Shown in pieces: positions 60,468-64,000 of a DNA stretch of 64,000 bases. Under the pieces are notes generated by a model. It searched no databases. It worked only from the letters and a program-made list of their open reading frames with translations, and was not told the DNA's origin. The stretch's first letter is position 1, and each line of letters opens with the position of its first letter. Origin of the DNA: Pseudoscleropodium purum. Taxonomy: Eukaryota; Streptophyta; Bryopsida; Hypnales; Brachytheciaceae. The stretch lies in assembly GCA_963969395.1 (NCBI GenBank), contig OZ017796.1:40228243-40292242 (forward strand), written 5' to 3'. The translations under genes and the position numbers were made by a program.

Positions 60468-62339
60468 ATAACATGACAAACAATAGAGTTATTTTAGAAG
60501 TATTGTACAATGCATGTAAATATGTTTTCTTGTCACTCTAAGAAAACAAATGTTGAACAAGAATTTTTTTCAAATTAAAGTGAAATAGGGCCCCTCTGGA
60601 AAGTTTCATTTCATTACTTGTAGGATGATTCTATTATATCTCATATAAGTTAACATTTTTAGTTGAATGGAAAAAATAAACAATACAATTACCACAATCT
60701 CTAGCATCTTTATTTCTAGTATAGACTATGTTACCTCATTAAACATTGTACTACTATATTTGTCATCTTTAAGGCCATTTTGAAAAATAGTACACTTGCA
60801 AATGTTGTGTATTAAATAAAAGACAACATAAATAAATAATTACCTTCCTATTTTGTAACTTGCCCTCAGTAAATGTTATTTGTATCATTTTTACTCAATA
60901 AAGAGTTTTGTGCAGTTTTGTGGGAAAAATGGATTAGGGCAGATTTAGAGTTTAGGTTATTTAATATTATAAATCAAACTAAAAGATCATTCTTTCACAT
61001 TCCTTCATTCTAGTAGCACTACTTGAACTACAATACATTATTGATGCTCAAGATTAAAGTAGTACATTGGAGCAACCACCATCACAAGTTGAATATTTGA
61101 ATAAATTATAGCATGTCAATTTTTTTGCACTCATCTTGAATAATATCCCATGGTGATTGATGGTTTCAATTCAATATTCGAATCTGTTGAGTAGAAAATT
61201 AAGCAAAACTTCATATTCTATACATGCAACAAACTACTACTATGGAGCATTTTTCCATAAATTAGTTATTAGTGTAGAAGCATTTTCAATTGTTATTTTT
61301 CTTCATATAGACGTTTAATTATTGGCAAGTGTTTATTGAAGTACCTATTCTTTATCAATGTTGTTAGCATTAGTACTATATTTGAAGATTTATCCTTATT
61401 TGTAAAATGCTAATTATTTTTCTATAGAAGCTTAGTCAACAAAAAAATTTGAATAAAAAATATAGATAATACTATAATATTTTATACTGTTGTTATAAAT
61501 CTAATACCATATTCATTAGGAGAAATTGTGATTTGAAAAAATTTATGAATTATGGTATTTGAGTTTATATCTTTATAATGAAAATATAGCAATATTTGAG
61601 CTATCAACAAAGAAAACAATATTAGTCAAATTTGCTAATGTTGAATGCACATAGAAGTAGAATAATAAATTCAAAATTAGTATAGCTCTATGGTCCAACT
61701 TGCATAGGTGCCTTTAGAATTATGTTTTTAGAGTATTTAAAATTGGTCAAGAACAATGCTTCTTGTCTGTTACAAAATCAATGTTTAATGTCAAACATAT
61801 TCAATTTTATATTTTAAGCTTTTAATAGCATGAAAGTGATGTAAGCTCGTAACAACACTCCAAAAAACCAATGAAAATGAACAACAATAGAACAACATTG
61901 GCGGAAGGAGAAGTGTACAAATTTCTTGCCTCCTATCATCAAGTATGTTGCGTCTTCTTTGCTAAAATGGTTTCAATGGTGGCATAGAATACAATTGTTA
62001 GTACATGCTACTATGTAACCAAGGAGGATAAAAGGTACAATTCATCATAACTAGAAACAAGAATTTGAGTAATGCCAAAATTGACCATTATGTCATATGG
62101 AAGTAGATCCTTGAGGACATTTTATATTATTGTGTACCCCAAAAGATGTTAGTTGAAATTGAAATTGATGCAAATTGCATATGATGAACATGAAAATTAT
62201 AGATGGATCTTCTTGTAGTTGATTTTTCAGTAATCTATTCATCCCTTGTTTTCACTAGTCGGTCATCCACTACTTTAGCTTTGATAAAAAAAATTTGTTG
62301 TAGATACAAGAAAAACAAGAATAGTGTGATTGTGAAGCC
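60468..62339. other. No gene; AT-rich
   Basis: No credible frame, repeat array or RNA gene could be supported. Confidence 0.4.
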
Positions 62340-63190
62340 ATGTCCTCTCCAACCAAACCCTAATCACATTGTGTTGTGTGAATGTGGTTGTAGATAGGAT
62401 TTAGAAACTTGAATTCAGAAACAAGAATAATGATGTTGTAGTCTTTGCCCAAAGGACAAAGCCAGTAAAATTATGAGGCTTTGTCCCATGTGAAGTAGGA
62501 AGAAAAAAAAATGTGATACTCCATTTTTTTGTAGTGTGAACGGGGGTCTCTACACGAAGTGGACTCTCCCAAATTGAAATCAGCAAGTACGTTTTTTTTT
62601 TGCCCCTAAGCTTAATCCTAAACCTGTAATTGACGTGGCAACCATTTTCTAGACGATGAATGATAGAGAATCTTGTTGTATAGGACAAAAGTGTAACTAT
62701 TCATCTCCCAATTTATGTGGGAAAAGACAAGGTCTTCTTCAATAGCTTGACTTCCAATGAGTGCATTTTAGCTAATGATTCACACGGTAATGAAAAGGGA
62801 TGATTTCCAAGGTCACCCCTTTGTCCTTTAACCTTGTAACGTTGATGTGGACACTAAGTGTCTGATGGATGATAGGAAATTCTCCTGTATAGGACAAAAG
62901 TGCAACTATTCATCCTTGGATTTTTGTTGTAAAAAGGGAACATCATCTACATTAATTTGACTTCCAATGAATACTTTTTCATTTTTTTGAGTGATTGATT
63001 TCCACCATATTAGAAAATGATGATTTTTTTGAAGACCAGCCCGTCCTTATAGGGTTAAGGATTAAACAGTGTTACAGCAATGGATGACTTAATTGTGCAA
63101 TGTAGAAAACAAAAAAATGCACCAATAGATTCAATAATTAAAACATTTTGATGACTACCTTGGTCATGGGGACTGCGTTCTTGAAGGGTT
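62340..63190 (+). repeat. Dispersed repeat R2, short copy with tandem 200-bp modules
   Basis: CAACCAAACCCTAATCACATTGT is at 62,351. Two adjacent 200-bp modules (62,655-62,850 and 62,850-63,060) share GATGATAG, TTGTATAGGACAAAAGTG, AACTATTCATC, TTGACTTCCAATGA and a GATGATTT..AAG.CCA end. Then comes the GGATGACTTAATTGTGCAATG module with GACTACCTTGGTCATG. Confidence 0.6.
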
Positions 63191-63905
63191 ACCGGACACA
63201 GCCAACAATCTGTGAGTCGAATTGCTGCGACCCCATCAATGAGGTCCTTTCTTAGAATGAGCTGAACAGGTAAATTATGGATGAATTTACGTCAACGCGG
63301 CAGCAGCCGCCTACGAAACTCATCCTCCGCTGGCAGTGCTGCCACCCAAGCACATGTGGGTGACGTGGATTGTCCAACTGGACAAGCAAAGTGGATAAGA
63401 GGCGAGTTCCGACGCCGCCACGTTGAGCGTCATGCATGAGTCACATGGTCAACGGGCAGCCAATCAAATTGTTTATTTATTTCTTTATTACGGAGTACTT
63501 GCTTCAGGTTGGCTTGAATTAGGGGTAAACTTAAAAAACTGTTATTAATTCAATTACTCAGGGTTCAGCCGATTTGGACCTGCAGTAAATTATTTATTTC
63601 ACTTATTTTGGGAAGGGTAGAAAATAGAAAGTGATCTTCACTGGACGGAGTATTTAAAGGAAATAGTGTACATCCATGAACTTGGATGAAAAATGAAAAA
63701 TTTGGAAAAAAGAATTCATTTATTCAATCACAAGTGTGTACATTACTTCATTTGAAAAAGGATTAATGCCATCCTATAAACTTCCAAATGAGTAATCATG
63801 CTTAGGTACAATGTTTGCCAATACAATATTTTGCAACCCGTTAATCTATATGATAAATTAGATCAGTAAAGGAAATAATAATATTTTTTAATGCTTGGGA
63901 TGGAA
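63191..63905. other. No gene recognised; GC-rich patch
   Basis: 63,280-63,470 is GC-rich with GGGTGACGTGGAT and GCCGCCACGTTG. These ACGT cores are of the type bound by plant bZIP factors and could mark a promoter. No frame is supported nearby. Confidence 0.35.
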
Positions 63906-63909
63906 TTAA

Positions 63910-64000
63910 CCCTAGACTGCCCAAGAGGACAAAAAGTGTCCTCACATAGTTTCAAGTCCAATTGAAAGTGCTGTAACTTTTGCATCTAATGTCCGAATTC
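63910..64000. mobile_element. Possible 5' end of another TTAA-flanked element, cut by the window end
   Basis: TTAA (63,906-63,909) is followed by CCCTAGACTGCCCAAGAGG, which resembles the termini of the B elements. The adjacent CTGTAACTTTTGCATCTAAT sequence matches the region near 55,730, so the sequence is repetitive. Confidence 0.4.

Noticed and set aside
1..64000. tRNA, rRNA, CRISPR arrays, organellar inserts
   Set aside because: None recognised on reading either strand; no scan with a covariance model was possible.

Overview
The window is nuclear DNA of a land plant. It is AT-rich, mostly made of decayed transposable elements, and holds only two genes that I can reconstruct. Both genes have GT-AG introns. 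One encodes a NAC-domain transcription factor, a plant-specific family; the other encodes a DUF1499 protein with a chloroplast-type N-terminus. The repeat load with compact introns would fit a seedless vascular plant, but I cannot name the lineage from sequence alone.

Layout. 1-11,990 is a nest of transposons: CACTA relics with DUF4218 and DUF4216 remnants, a GC-rich hAT-type MITE, and a 4.2-kb element bounded by TTAA that contains a retroelement-like insertion. 11,990-16,500 is a gene island with a four-exon DUF1499 gene (+ strand, 12,365-15,506, 261 aa). Its first intron is largely a 50-bp minisatellite, and a 130-170-bp tandem repeat lies downstream. 16,500-24,500 is repeats: a 270-bp TA-flanked MITE family, a TTAA-flanked element nested in one copy, and a near-perfect palindrome with an 8-bp target duplication. 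24,517-27,017 (- strand) is a three-exon NAC gene (373 aa) of the VND/NST/SMB type, with a five-copy 150-bp array in intron 1. 27,000-31,900 is a richer-GC flank with a microRNA-like foldback, a TATA/Y-patch promoter candidate and another tandem array. 32,000-64,000 is gene-free and holds CACTA, TA- and TTAA-flanked elements plus dispersed repeat families.

The most notable system is a set of non-autonomous elements that begin CCCCTAAA and are flanked by TTAA. They come in size classes of about 0.65, 0.93 and 4.2 kb. Insertion into exactly TTAA is shown by a paralogous empty site inside the same window. A TTAA target with CCC termini is the pattern of piggyBac or Kolobok transposons, which I would not expect in a land plant; no transposase is visible here. 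The second notable point is the NAC gene, where the start of exon 2 with its splice acceptor has been tandemly copied through intron 1.
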